A DNA stretch of 12,357 bases. Origin: Methanocorpusculum sp. GTDB lineage: Archaea; Halobacteriota; Methanomicrobia; Methanomicrobiales; Methanocorpusculaceae. The notes below the pieces were generated by a model. The model did not search any database. It had not been told where the DNA came from and saw only the letters and a program-made list of their open reading frames with translations. The position numbers and the translations under genes are program-made. Positions 6,249-12,357 of the stretch are shown in pieces; position 1 is the stretch's first letter; every line of letters begins with the position of its first letter. The stretch is taken from NCBI GenBank assembly GCA_029986195.1, contig DALTYF010000007.1, positions 1 through 12,357 on the forward strand, read 5' to 3'.

Positions 6249-7187
6249 ATGCACAAACACTGTAATGATCCGGTAAAACAGTTTATTCCCCGCGCAGGTA
6301 TGACGGTGAACGAGCTGGTTCTGGAGATGGGAGGTGCGGGAGCATACAACGGCGGCAGCCTCTTCCACGCGGTTGATGTTTATGAGAAGATGCTGTCCGA
6401 TCCGGATATGACGAAGTTCTTCGGTCTGTCCGGCGCGATGGTTCCGGCCGGAATGGGCGGTATTGTTTCCACCTTAATTGAGAAGGGATACATCGATATT
6501 CTCACGTCAACGGGCGCAAACCTCACGCATGATCTAATCGAGGCCATCGGCTGCCACCATTATCACGGGCAGGCGGAGTGTGATGATCTTGAGCTTCGGA
6601 GGGATGAGATCAACAGAATCTATGATGTGTTCCTCCCAAACGAAGCGTATGAGGAGCTTGAAGAGTTCATTCAGGATGTGTACAATGGTCTGCCGGAGCA
6701 GCCGATTACCATCAGCAAACTGCTGCGGACGATCGGCGAGCAGGTGGATACGGGTATTCTGGCAACCGCGGCAAAGCATGATGTGCCGGTGTACTGTCCG
6801 GCGTTTCAGGATTCGGTGCTGGGCTTGCAGTACTGGATGTTTTCGCAGTTTCATAAGAAGACGATTCTGGATGCGATCGGCGATATGCATGATCTGCTGA
6901 ATACGGCGTTTTCGGTGAAGAAGGCGGGTGCGGTTCTGGTGGGCGGCGGTGTTCCGAAGAACTTTACGCTGCAGACGATGCTGATGACGGAGAATGCGTT
7001 TACGTACGTGGTTCAGCTGACCGGTGACCGGCCGGATCTCGGCGGTCTGTCCGGTGCGACGCTGGATGAGGCAAAGTCCTGGGGTAAGATCGGTGAGGGT
7101 GGTATCGGTGTGACGGTGTACGGCGATGCAACGATTACCCTGCCGATTCTTGCTGCCGCAACGCTTGAGCGGCTGGAGCGGAAGTAA
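6249..7187 (+). CDS. Deoxyhypusine synthase
   Basis: Catalyses the NAD-dependent transfer of the aminobutyl group of spermidine to one lysine of the translation factor aIF5A, the step that makes deoxyhypusine. The protein from the ATG at 6249 is 312 residues, normal for the archaeal enzyme. The active-site lysine is K280 in the motif EAKSWGKIGEGG, equivalent to human Lys329. Other hallmarks are SGAMVPAGMGG near residue 60, TSTGANLTHD near 85-95, PVYCPAFQDS near 180 and LVGGGVPKN near 235. The frame is open upstream to 6147, but that part is non-conserved leader sequence. The chosen start begins with MHKHCNDPVKQF, a normal family N-terminus, and is preceded by a weak AGGT at 6237-6240. The gene overlaps pyrF by one base, so the two are cotranscribed. 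A structured element lies upstream. Confidence 0.96.
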   Translation: MHKHCNDPVKQFIPRAGMTVNELVLEMGGAGAYNGGSLFHAVDVYEKMLSDPDMTKFFGLSGAMVPAGMGGIVSTLIEKGYIDILTSTGANLTHDLIEAIGCHHYHGQAECDDLELRRDEINRIYDVFLPNEAYEELEEFIQDVYNGLPEQPITISKLLRTIGEQVDTGILATAAKHDVPVYCPAFQDSVLGLQYWMFSQFHKKTILDAIGDMHDLLNTAFSVKKAGAVLVGGGVPKNFTLQTMLMTENAFTYVVQLTGDRPDLGGLSGATLDEAKSWGKIGEGGIGVTVYGDATITLPILAAATLERLERK

Positions 7188-7825
7188 TGGCAGATCTTCT
7201 TCTTGCGCTGGATGTGAAGGGGAAGGCGGAAGCGGTCCGCGTGGCGGGTGCGTGTACGGGCGAGGTGGATGCGATTAAGATCGGGTATCCGCTGGTGCTT
7301 TCAACGGGGCTTGGTATTGTGAGGGATCTGGCAGAGGCGGAGATTCCGATCATTGCGGATTTCAAGGTCGCCGATATTCCAAATACGAACTCGCTTATCT
7401 GTGAGGAGGTGTTCGGTGCGGGATGTGCGGGTATCATTACGCATGCGTTCTGCGGGTCAGATTCGCTTGCGGCCTGTGTGGATGCGGCGCATGATCACGG
7501 TGGTGTCTGTTTTGTGGTCTGCGATATGAGCCATCCCGGCGCTCTTGATTTCCTCTCGGGCGAAAATGCCGAGCGGATGGCGGAGATGGCGAAGGCTGCG
7601 GGAGCGGACGGTATTATTGCACCGGCGACGCGGCCGGAGCGGACGGCGATTCTTCGCGGGATTATCGGTACTTCGATGAAGATCTATTCGCCGGGTGTTG
7701 GTGCGCAGGGTGCACAGCCGGAGGATGTGAAGAAGTACGTGGACGGCATCATTGTGGGCCGTGCGATCTATGAAGCAGCTGATCCGAAGGGCGCGGCGCA
7801 CGGGTTCCGCGGGAGGGCGAGATAA
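7187..7825 (+). CDS. pyrF: Orotidine 5'-phosphate decarboxylase
   Basis: Last step of de novo pyrimidine synthesis: decarboxylates OMP to UMP in the cytosol. The 212-residue TIM-barrel protein has the catalytic array DFKVADIPNT at residues 58-67, with D58, K60 and D63, preceded by LALDV (D9) and DAIKIGYP (K31). The phosphate-binding end is visible as SPGVGAQG near residue 165 and GIIVGRAIYEAADP near 187-200. Length matches the archaeal form. Its ATG overlaps the stop codon of deoxyhypusine synthase (TAATG at 7185-7189), which implies translational coupling. It is followed by a strong terminator-like hairpin, so it closes the plus-strand operon. Confidence 0.97.
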   Translation: MADLLLALDVKGKAEAVRVAGACTGEVDAIKIGYPLVLSTGLGIVRDLAEAEIPIIADFKVADIPNTNSLICEEVFGAGCAGIITHAFCGSDSLAACVDAAHDHGGVCFVVCDMSHPGALDFLSGENAERMAEMAKAAGADGIIAPATRPERTAILRGIIGTSMKIYSPGVGAQGAQPEDVKKYVDGIIVGRAIYEAADPKGAAHGFRGRAR

Positions 7826-7830
7826 AAAAA

Positions 7831-7867
7831 GAATTTTTTCCCCAAAAAATTCACGGAACTTTTTTTG
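7831..7867 (+). terminator. Terminator after pyrF
   Basis: GAATTTTTT (7831-7839) and AAAAAATTC (7844-7852) are perfect 9-bp arms around CCCC. A further run of seven T follows at 7861-7867. The T-runs on the plus strand are enough for archaeal termination, and the hairpin begins six bases after the pyrF stop codon. Confidence 0.75.
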
Positions 7868-7934
7868 AGGGGTTTTGCAGGTAAATTCGTTTATTGATAA
7901 TCAATATTTGTTATTGATCGTATTTCAGTCCGCA

Positions 7935-8008
7935 GAAAACGCCGAGCACACGGAAATTCCAACATCACGGAATTCTAAAAAAATCATTTCCGTGTCTTCA
8001 GCGTTTTC
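7935..8008. repeat. Dispersed-repeat-like inverted element (23-bp arms)
   Basis: The arm at 7935-7957 (starting GAAAACGC, ending ACACGGAAAT) is matched by the reverse complement of 7986-8008 at 20 of 23 positions. The spacer holds another partial copy, CACGGAATTC. Translated, it gives phrases such as SAENAEHTE and SVSSAFSV. I recognise these as typical of spurious open frames over a repeat type common in many archaeal and bacterial genomes (from memory, unsearched). It lies in the 280-base gene-free stretch between pyrF and the PEGA gene. Nothing else in 7853-8054 looks functional. Confidence 0.6.
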
Positions 8009-8054
8009 CGTGGGAGACTCAGGAATAAAAATGCAACACCTTTTGAGGAAAAAA

Positions 8055-8100
8055 GATTTAATCCTCTCCCGTCCAGTACTTCATTACCGATACCCGGAGA
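8055..8100 (+). promoter_or_regulatory. Probable promoter and ribosome-binding site of the PEGA-domain gene
   Basis: A TATA-like GATTTAATCC at about 8055-8064 would start transcription near 8085. GGAGA at 8096-8100 lies eight bases before the ATG at 8109. This ribosome-binding site decides the start, as the frame is open much further upstream. Confidence 0.55.
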
Positions 8101-8108
8101 AACATTCC

Positions 8109-8816
8109 ATGCTGAAACATCTTGTTCTTCTCACGCTTCTTGCAGCGCTCCTGCTGGTCGTTCCTGCCGCTGCTGCAAATGCTTCGGTGATTGAAAATAC
8201 CAACTTCATCACCGTTCAGTCCAGTCCGCCGTCCGCCGATGTGTACATCGACGGCGTCTATCAGGGAAAAACGCCGGTCACTTCGCCCGATCATTACGAG
8301 GGACATTACACTGTCCGGGTTGTTCTCGCCGGATACGATGAGTACGTTGTTCCGGATCTGTATGTGAAACCGCTCGGTTCCGGCGTTGCGTCGGTGACGG
8401 CAAATCTGATGAAGAATACGTCGATTGCCGGTGTCGTTGTGTATGCGGAGCCGGCAGGCGTTAACGTGTATGTGGATGACGTGTACGCCGGAACGATGCC
8501 GGAGGCAAAGGACGGGGGTCTCCAGCTGGCGGGCTATCTGCCGGGGAAGCACGATTTCCGGTTTGAAAAGAATGGCTACAACACCGTTACGAAAAACAAT
8601 TACATGCTCACCGCCGGAAATACGGAGACGCTGCGGGCGACGCTGGGCAAAGCCGCCGCAACTCCGGAGCCGACGGTGACTACTGTTGCCCCGACCACGG
8701 TTACCACGATGCCGACGACGTTTGCCCCGTCCGCTCCGCCGACCAAAGCCCCGGCGCCGGTGGTTGCAATTCTTCTCGGTCTTGCCGCAGCAGGTCTCCT
8801 GTTCCGGAGAACCTGA
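8109..8816 (+). CDS. Secreted, membrane-anchored PEGA-domain protein
   Basis: A 235-residue surface protein. Residues 1-25 are a typical signal peptide (MLKH, then a long Leu/Ala core ending near AAANA). Two PEGA domains follow, at about 33-100 (SSPPSADVYIDGVYQGKTPVT and LAGYDEYV) and 105-180 (AEPAGVNVYVDDVYAG and KNGYNTV). PEGA domains are beta-rich modules common in methanogen surface proteins. Residues 184-215 are a Thr/Pro-rich, probably glycosylated stalk. Residues 216-235 are a hydrophobic helix ending in FRRT, a layout like archaeosortase-processed PGF-CTERM tails but lacking the Pro-Gly-Phe triplet. The protein therefore probably stays attached to the membrane with its domains outside. 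The start at 8109 is set by GGAGA and the signal peptide. A T-run follows the stop. Ligand and role are unknown. Confidence 0.92.
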   Translation: MLKHLVLLTLLAALLLVVPAAAANASVIENTNFITVQSSPPSADVYIDGVYQGKTPVTSPDHYEGHYTVRVVLAGYDEYVVPDLYVKPLGSGVASVTANLMKNTSIAGVVVYAEPAGVNVYVDDVYAGTMPEAKDGGLQLAGYLPGKHDFRFEKNGYNTVTKNNYMLTAGNTETLRATLGKAAATPEPTVTTVAPTTVTTMPTTFAPSAPPTKAPAPVVAILLGLAAAGLLFRRT

Positions 8817-8834
8817 TTTTTTTTATTTTCTGGT

Positions 8835-8880
8835 GAGTCCGGATAGATTTCTCCGCAAGGGGAGGAATGTTTCCGGAGTC
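8835..8880. terminator. Long imperfect hairpin between convergent genes
   Basis: TCCGGA (8838-8843) pairs with TCCGGA (8872-8877), ATT (8847-8849) with AAT (8866-8868) and CTCC (8851-8854) with GGAG (8861-8864). The loop is six bases and small internal loops separate the segments. It lies between the PEGA gene, whose stop is followed by eight T at 8817-8824, and the end of the MFS gene. It may act as a two-way 3' end structure. Confidence 0.45.
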
Positions 8881-8907
8881 AGGGAAAGATACCGGCTGTT
8901 TTGCGAG

Positions 8908-10023
8908 TCATCTTTTCCCCATCTTCAGCGGATACGGCAGGAAGATACACAGTATCACCGCCGCCATCAGTACCGCCTGTATCGTCAGGGCCTCGGGCAT
9001 GCCGAAGGTATCGGCAAGGACACCGATCACCACAATTGCAACCGCGCTCAGTGCCTGCGGAATGCCGATCACAATACCGGATGCAAGACCGACACTGCCG
9101 GGCATCATCTCCTGCACGGTTGCGATCTCAATCGTTGCCGGGGCCATCAGGAAGAAACCCGCGGCAAGCAGTGACAGCAGTGAGAACGGGGCGGGCAGCA
9201 GAAAAATACCCAGATAGGCGGGGACGGAACAGGCATACGAGATCAGAAGGATTTCCTTTCTGCCGACTTTGTCCGAACTGATACCCGCAGCCAGAGTTGC
9301 GATCATTCCTGCGTAGAACATGCCGGTGACGAACAGTGTCGCAAAACTCAACGCCCGCATGCGTGGTCAGATACACCGTTGAGAACGCGAGAAACCCGTA
9401 GTACACCCAGGTCCGCAGCGAACTGATGCCAAGCATCGGTCCTGCACGTCGCCAGTTTGCACCGGTTTTTGCGGGAAGCGGGAGATGATGAACGCGACAA
9501 TGATTCCCGGAATGATCAGATAGATGAGGGCCGGAAGACCTGCCCAGACGAGAAGGGCACCGGCAATCAGCGGTGCGGCTCCGTAGCCGAAGCTGCCGCC
9601 TACCGAGAACAGCGACAGCAGCGTCCCCCGGTTGGCGGGAGTGGAGAACTGATAGATCTGCTGGTACGCGTTTGGATGGAACAGCGAGTTGCCGATTCCG
9701 GCAACGACCGCCAGACCCAGCAGCAGCCAGTAATTCTGCACAAAGGCAAAGCAGCTGATGGCAACTGCCGTCATCAGGACGCACCAGCTTGCACCGAGCG
9801 TCCAGCCGCCCCGATCCTGCATCCACCCGGCAACCGGCTGCACGACTGCGAGGGTGATTGTGATGACTGTTACCAGAAATCCGGCCATTGCATACGAGGT
9901 GATGCCCTGTGCGGCGAAGACCGGCAGCAGTACCGGAAGGGCTGCCGAGATGACCGGCAGGTAGAAGTCAACCGCGCCGTGTCCGGCGGCAAGAACCGCA
10001 ATCCGTTTTGCAAGAAGATTCAT
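8908..10023 (-). pseudogene. MFS transporter broken by two compensating frameshifts
   Basis: A major facilitator superfamily transporter, similar in its first helices (AAGHGAVDFYLPVISAALP) to fosmidomycin-resistance-type (Fsr) exporters. The N-terminal part (10023 to about 9470) encodes six membrane helices. After residues RFPQK the correct frame (TGANWRRAGPMLGISSLRT and then WVYYGFLAFSTVYLTTH) lies one base off. It is restored near 9360, where RALSFATLFVTGMF and the last helices follow in the original frame. In the original frame the 100-base middle part reads nonsense and hits a TGA at 9367-9369. The first shift fits loss of one A from the five-base run at 9466-9470. The ATG at 10023 overlaps the stop of the methyltransferase by four bases (ATGA). 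Either a real recent pseudogene or two sequencing errors; substrate unknown. Confidence 0.85.
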
Positions 10024-10622
10024 GCGGTTCTCTCCAGATGTACAATCTCCACCGGAATTTCCAGGGATTCCCTGGTGTGGAACGCAAACTGCCGGGGAAT
10101 GGTCAGTTGTGCGGATATTTTTTCCACGATTCCGGCACGGTCTTTGGTGTAGGCGGTGAGGAAGGGAATGCTGCCTGCGTTGAAGATGCCGTAGCAGACC
10201 GGCGCAGTCCGGAGGGCTGCGTCGAGGAAGGGACGATCGGCGTGTTCCTTTTGTGCGCCGAACGGCGGGTTCATGACAACGGTGTCGGCGGTGATGCCGG
10301 GGTCCGCATCGCCGATGCAGACCTCGGCAAAGATGATGTCCACTCCGAAGAGTTCCGCGTTTTCCCGGGCAGCGGCAAGAGCCGCGGGGTCGAAGTCAAC
10401 TGCGATAACGTCTGCACCGAGCAGTGCGGCTGCGATGGAGAGCATGCCGGTACCGCAGCCGAGATCGCAGACCCGGAGGTCTGCGATATCACCGTTCATT
10501 GCCGCGTGATACAGCATCCGGGCGGCAAGCGGGGCGGGCGTCATGTACTGTTCCGCATCAGAACGCGGACGGGTGAATCCGCGGACTTTCTGCAGCTGCA
10601 TTTCAAGCTGGCGGAGTTTCAT
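10020..10622 (-). CDS. METTL5-like N6-adenine methyltransferase (probable rRNA target)
   Basis: A 200-residue class I SAM-dependent methyltransferase. QYMTP is at residues 25-29, the SAM-binding DLGCGTGMLSI at 53-63, an acidic VDFDPAAL at 75-82, and the N6-adenine catalytic motif NPPFGAQ at 118-124. This order and the short length are those of METTL5, the human 18S rRNA m6A methyltransferase, and of its archaeal relatives. By analogy it should methylate an adenine in helix 44 of 16S rRNA, though I cannot prove the target. The human enzyme needs TRMT112; no such partner is visible here. It follows dph2 by two bases and overlaps the MFS gene by four, so it is translated from one operon mRNA with both. 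Translation-related neighbours support an RNA target rather than DNA. Confidence 0.9.
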   Translation of the reverse strand: MKLRQLEMQLQKVRGFTRPRSDAEQYMTPAPLAARMLYHAAMNGDIADLRVCDLGCGTGMLSIAAALLGADVIAVDFDPAALAAARENAELFGVDIIFAEVCIGDADPGITADTVVMNPPFGAQKEHADRPFLDAALRTAPVCYGIFNAGSIPFLTAYTKDRAGIVEKISAQLTIPRQFAFHTRESLEIPVEIVHLERTA

Positions 10623-10624
10623 GG

Positions 10625-11572
10625 TTATGCTATCTCGTCAATTGCGTAGTCGTCCCAGCTGCGGAGTCCGAGGACGATTTCAAACTCTGCCGGCGATAGA
10701 ACCGGCATCGGGAGCCGGCTCTGGTCGTCCAGGGCGAGCCGAGGACAGGCGGTGTTTACGTATGCATCGAAGCCGAGGTTGCGCAGCTGCATTTCGGAGA
10801 CTTCGCGGATGAGGATGATGGAGGCTTTGTCGGTGAGCGCGGCAAGGCGGCGGGCAAGTTCTTTTCGGCACTGTCCGGATTTTCCGGAGAGCAGTATGCC
10901 AAAGGTTTCGGCGGTTTTTGCTTTTTCTATCTGTACAAACCGTTTGCGGAGCAGGCGGTCGGCGGAAACTTCCTGTACGCCGCCGCCGCCGTGCGGGTCG
11001 GGGGCGAAGGTGGGGGTGCCGGTTGCAAGTGAGACGCCGATTGCGTGGAAGACGCCTGTTCCGACGAAGAGGTATGCATCTGCGTCTGCGGATTTTGCGG
11101 CGGCGTAGGTACAGCCGAGTATCTGTCCGGGCTGCGGGGTGCGGGAGGAACCCTGACCGATGACGGCGGTGATGCCGTGTTCTGCGAGCCAGCGGCGCAT
11201 GTCTTCAGTCTGGTGGGCGTGCTGGATGGTGGTGACGATGCCGATTCTGGGGTAAGGAGCGAGGGCGGGGAGGGCGGAGGCGAGGATGTCCGGGTTGATG
11301 TCCTGCCGGAACGGGATGTAGATGACGTTTTCTTCCGGGGTTACGGGTGTGTGACCGATGTGGGCGAGGACGTCGGCATCTGCAAGAGCGTCAAGTGCAA
11401 GGTCACATGCGCCCCAGCATGCGTCACCGCAGATGGTTACGTCAAATCCTTCGTCGCGGAGTGCTTTGGCAAGCATTGCGGTTCCCCGTTTGAGTCCTTC
11501 GGGAAGCTGGACGGCGACGCGTTTTGCGTTGCGGGCACGGAGATCGGTTATGAGGTCGGCCAGCGGGATCAT
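10625..11572 (-). CDS. dph2: Diphthamide synthase Dph2 (3-amino-3-carboxypropyl transferase)
   Basis: First step of diphthamide synthesis on translation elongation factor aEF2. The homodimeric iron-sulfur enzyme cleaves SAM in a non-classical radical reaction and transfers the 3-amino-3-carboxypropyl group to the target histidine. The 315-residue protein has the three cysteine regions that hold the 4Fe-4S cluster: CGDACWGACDLA (C48, C52 and C56; the last is probably the ligand), ILGCTYAA (C154) and NTACPRLALDD (C276). VAVQLPEGL (residues 19-27) is also typical. The frame stays open upstream to 12040, but the conserved protein begins at the ATG at 11572, with GGAGG at 11585-11589. Length fits archaeal Dph2. 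It is the first gene of an operon with the methyltransferase and MFS genes. Confidence 0.95.
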   Translation of the reverse strand: MIPLADLITDLRARNAKRVAVQLPEGLKRGTAMLAKALRDEGFDVTICGDACWGACDLALDALADADVLAHIGHTPVTPEENVIYIPFRQDINPDILASALPALAPYPRIGIVTTIQHAHQTEDMRRWLAEHGITAVIGQGSSRTPQPGQILGCTYAAAKSADADAYLFVGTGVFHAIGVSLATGTPTFAPDPHGGGGVQEVSADRLLRKRFVQIEKAKTAETFGILLSGKSGQCRKELARRLAALTDKASIILIREVSEMQLRNLGFDAYVNTACPRLALDDQSRLPMPVLSPAEFEIVLGLRSWDDYAIDEIA

Positions 11573-11652
11573 GGGGCGGCGCGGCCTCCGGAGATGGGGG
11601 ATGAGTACATGGTGGTAGTGTAGTACTTGATGCCGGAAAGAGAAACAGCTAT

Positions 11653-11687
11653 CGGAAACGGGTGATAATGCCCGTGGAGTTTTTCCG
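11653..11687 (-). promoter_or_regulatory. Hairpin at the 5' end of the dph2 leader
   Basis: CGGAAACGGG (11653-11662) pairs with CCCG (11671-11674) and TTTCCG (11682-11687), ten pairs with a seven-base bulge and an eight-base loop. A TATA-like CTTTTTAAG on the minus strand at 11706-11714 would start transcription near 11684. The hairpin would then be the first thing in a leader of about 110 bases. It could stabilise the mRNA or regulate it; function is unproven. Confidence 0.4.
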
Positions 11688-11705
11688 GGAGACGGGGAGG
11701 CAGTT

Positions 11706-11714
11706 CTTAAAAAG
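11706..11714 (-). promoter_or_regulatory. Probable TATA box of the dph2 operon
   Basis: Minus-strand CTTTTTAAG in an otherwise GC-rich stretch. It is the best TATA candidate within 200 bases upstream of the dph2 ATG and predicts a start near 11684. Not confirmed by any other signal. Confidence 0.4.
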
Positions 11715-11989
11715 TGGGGGGTTGAGTCCCGGTCTTCGTGTGCGGTTGTTTTGTGGGTATGGTCAAGCCACCTGTCCGTCCATGCGTAGGGAGGCGGGAC
11801 GAGGATGAGTGCGGCGAATGCGATGCCTTGGGCGGAGAGTCCGGAGGATGAGGATGGTGGTGAGGGTGTCCATGGTGGTATTTTTCCTTTTGTGATGTTT
11901 TTTGTTCGTGTGCTGCCAAACGATGAGTTCGTGAGTGTTTGTGCTGTGTGTGCTGTTGCTGGCGGGTGGACAAGATGAGAAAAAAACGC
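11715..11989. other. Stretch without a convincing gene between ileS and dph2
   Basis: With the flanking features it makes up a gap of about 480 bases (11573-12051). The plus strand is rich in G and T (for example GGATGGTGGTGAGGGTGTCC). Minus-strand frames are open by composition only, being His, Pro and Thr rich. One candidate is an ATG at 11873 giving a 36-residue peptide; a neighbouring frame encodes a hydrophobic stretch (GIAFAALILVPPPYAW) without its own start or stop. I see no tRNA, no clear small RNA and no strong promoter for a separate gene. Confidence 0.5.
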
Positions 11990-12022
11990 CACAGATGTAC
12001 ACAGATGCAAAAGCACCAGAAT
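11981..12022. repeat. Dispersed-repeat-like tandem 10-mer element
   Basis: CACAGATGTA (11990-11999) and CACAGATGCA (12000-12009) are tandem ten-base copies with one difference. They are preceded by AAAAAACGC and followed by a degenerate AAGCACCAGAA. On the minus strand it translates to CICVHLWRFF, a phrase I associate from memory with spurious open frames over a widespread short repeat in prokaryote genomes. It lies just past the end of ileS. Confidence 0.55.
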
Positions 12023-12032
12023 CTCACCCGGC

Positions 12033-12047
12033 AAAAACAAAAAAAAA
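12033..12047 (-). terminator. T-run terminator of ileS
   Basis: Starting five bases after the stop codon at 12052-12054, the minus strand has nine T (12047-12039), a G, then five T (12037-12033). This is a strong archaeal terminator. It separates ileS from the dph2 operon. Confidence 0.65.
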
Positions 12048-12051
12048 GGAA

Positions 12052-12357
12052 TTACGCAGCCTGCGCAATCCGGATTGAAACCTTCAGGTCATCAATCTCC
12101 CACTCGGTTGCAAGAAGCGGCGCAACACCGTCCATGCAGGAACACGGCTCCGTATCCGGCGACCGGATCTTCAGACACGCCGCCCGCACCTCATCGGCAA
12201 TCAGATCATGCTGCAAATCCACCAGCCCCGCAACACGGGCATCCATCACCACAACCTCACACAAAATCTTCGCATCCACCGCAAGACCCGCCTGCTTGCG
12301 CATCTCCTGAATCCGGCGGATAACCTCACGGGCATATCCCTCCGACACAAGCTCAGG
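12052..12357 (-). CDS. ileS: Isoleucyl-tRNA synthetase, C-terminal fragment (cut by window edge)
   Basis: Charges tRNA-Ile with isoleucine in the cytosol. Only the last 101 residues are visible, open to the right edge. The diagnostic stretch is PELVSEGYAREVIRRIQEMRK just inside the edge, which is the conserved start of the C-terminal domain of archaeal and eukaryotic-type IleRS, where EGFAREVIRRIQEMRK is usual. The rest (MDARVAGLVDLQHDLIADEV and a final WEIDDLKVSIRIAQAA) fits the beta-rich C-terminal tail of that class, normally about 1050 residues in total. A GTG at 12346-12348 could be mistaken for a start but is internal. Strong T-runs follow the stop. Functional link: it charges the tRNA-Ile2 modified by TiaS, encoded 7 kb away in this window. 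Confidence 0.88.
   Translation of the reverse strand, partial: PELVSEGYAREVIRRIQEMRKQAGLAVDAKILCEVVVMDARVAGLVDLQHDLIADEVRAACLKIRSPDTEPCSCMDGVAPLLATEWEIDDLKVSIRIAQAA

Noticed and set aside
7875..8108. 78-residue N-terminal extension of the PEGA protein
   Set aside because: It translates a dispersed repeat, and it would bury the signal peptide that begins at 8109 behind a good GGAGA site.
11620..11690. Box C/D small RNA, prompted by TTGATG and GTGATAATG on the plus strand
   Set aside because: No proper RUGAUGA and CUGA pair at the right spacing was found on either strand.
11573..12040. Extension of Dph2 upstream by 156 residues
   Set aside because: It reads through noncoding sequence and a repeat. 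Conserved Dph2 sequence begins at 11572, which has a GGAGG upstream.
12052..12348. Separate 98-residue protein starting at a GTG at 12348
   Set aside because: The frame stays open to the window edge and the sequence across this point matches the IleRS C-terminal domain, so this is an internal codon.
1..12357. CRISPR array, tRNA or rRNA gene, transposase, or prophage genes
   Set aside because: No regularly spaced repeats, tRNA-like cloverleaf, rRNA sequence or mobile-element protein was seen on reading through the window.

Overview
The window reads as the chromosome of a methanogenic archaeon, most likely of the order Methanomicrobiales (a Methanocorpusculum-like lineage is my best guess; this is inference). 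The evidence is a group II chaperonin (thermosome), deoxyhypusine synthase, a radical-type Dph2 diphthamide enzyme, TiaS, PEGA-domain surface protein, DUF2148 ferredoxin-domain protein, AT-rich TATA boxes 22-30 bases before starts, and leaderless or GGAG-led genes. There is no sign of a prophage, CRISPR array, transposase gene, rRNA or tRNA.

Layout. 1-1555 (minus): thermosome subunit, cut by the left edge, with a TATA box and a 21-bp inverted repeat in its leader. 1515-2120 (minus): an HxlR-family regulator whose reading frame runs on through the thermosome promoter into the thermosome gene. 2121-2265: divergent promoter region with a 35-bp palindrome. 2266-2820 (plus): DUF2148 iron-sulfur-type protein. 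2867-3820 (minus): archaeal HTH regulator, divergent from tiaS. 3871-5115 (plus): TiaS. 5181-6101 (plus): unrecognised acidic protein. 6115-6215: unexplained structured element. 6249-7187 and 7187-7825 (plus): deoxyhypusine synthase and PyrF, overlapping by one base. 7831-8108: terminator plus a repeat-type inverted element. 8109-8816 (plus): secreted PEGA-domain protein. 8908-10023, 10020-10622, 10625-11572 (all minus): a tight operon of Dph2, a METTL5-like methyltransferase and a frame-disrupted MFS transporter. 11573-12051: about 480 bases without a convincing gene. 12052-12357 (minus): C-terminus of isoleucyl-tRNA synthetase, cut by the right edge.

Theme. Most recognisable genes maintain translation: TiaS makes the agmatidine that lets tRNA-Ile2 read AUA and be charged by IleRS (also here); deoxyhypusine synthase modifies aIF5A; Dph2 modifies aEF2; the METTL5-like enzyme probably methylates 16S rRNA; the thermosome folds protein. 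I found no clearly new multi-gene system. The least-explained parts are the HxlR/palindrome/DUF2148 module with its overrun into the thermosome promoter, the structured element before deoxyhypusine synthase, and the unrecognised protein between tiaS and that element.
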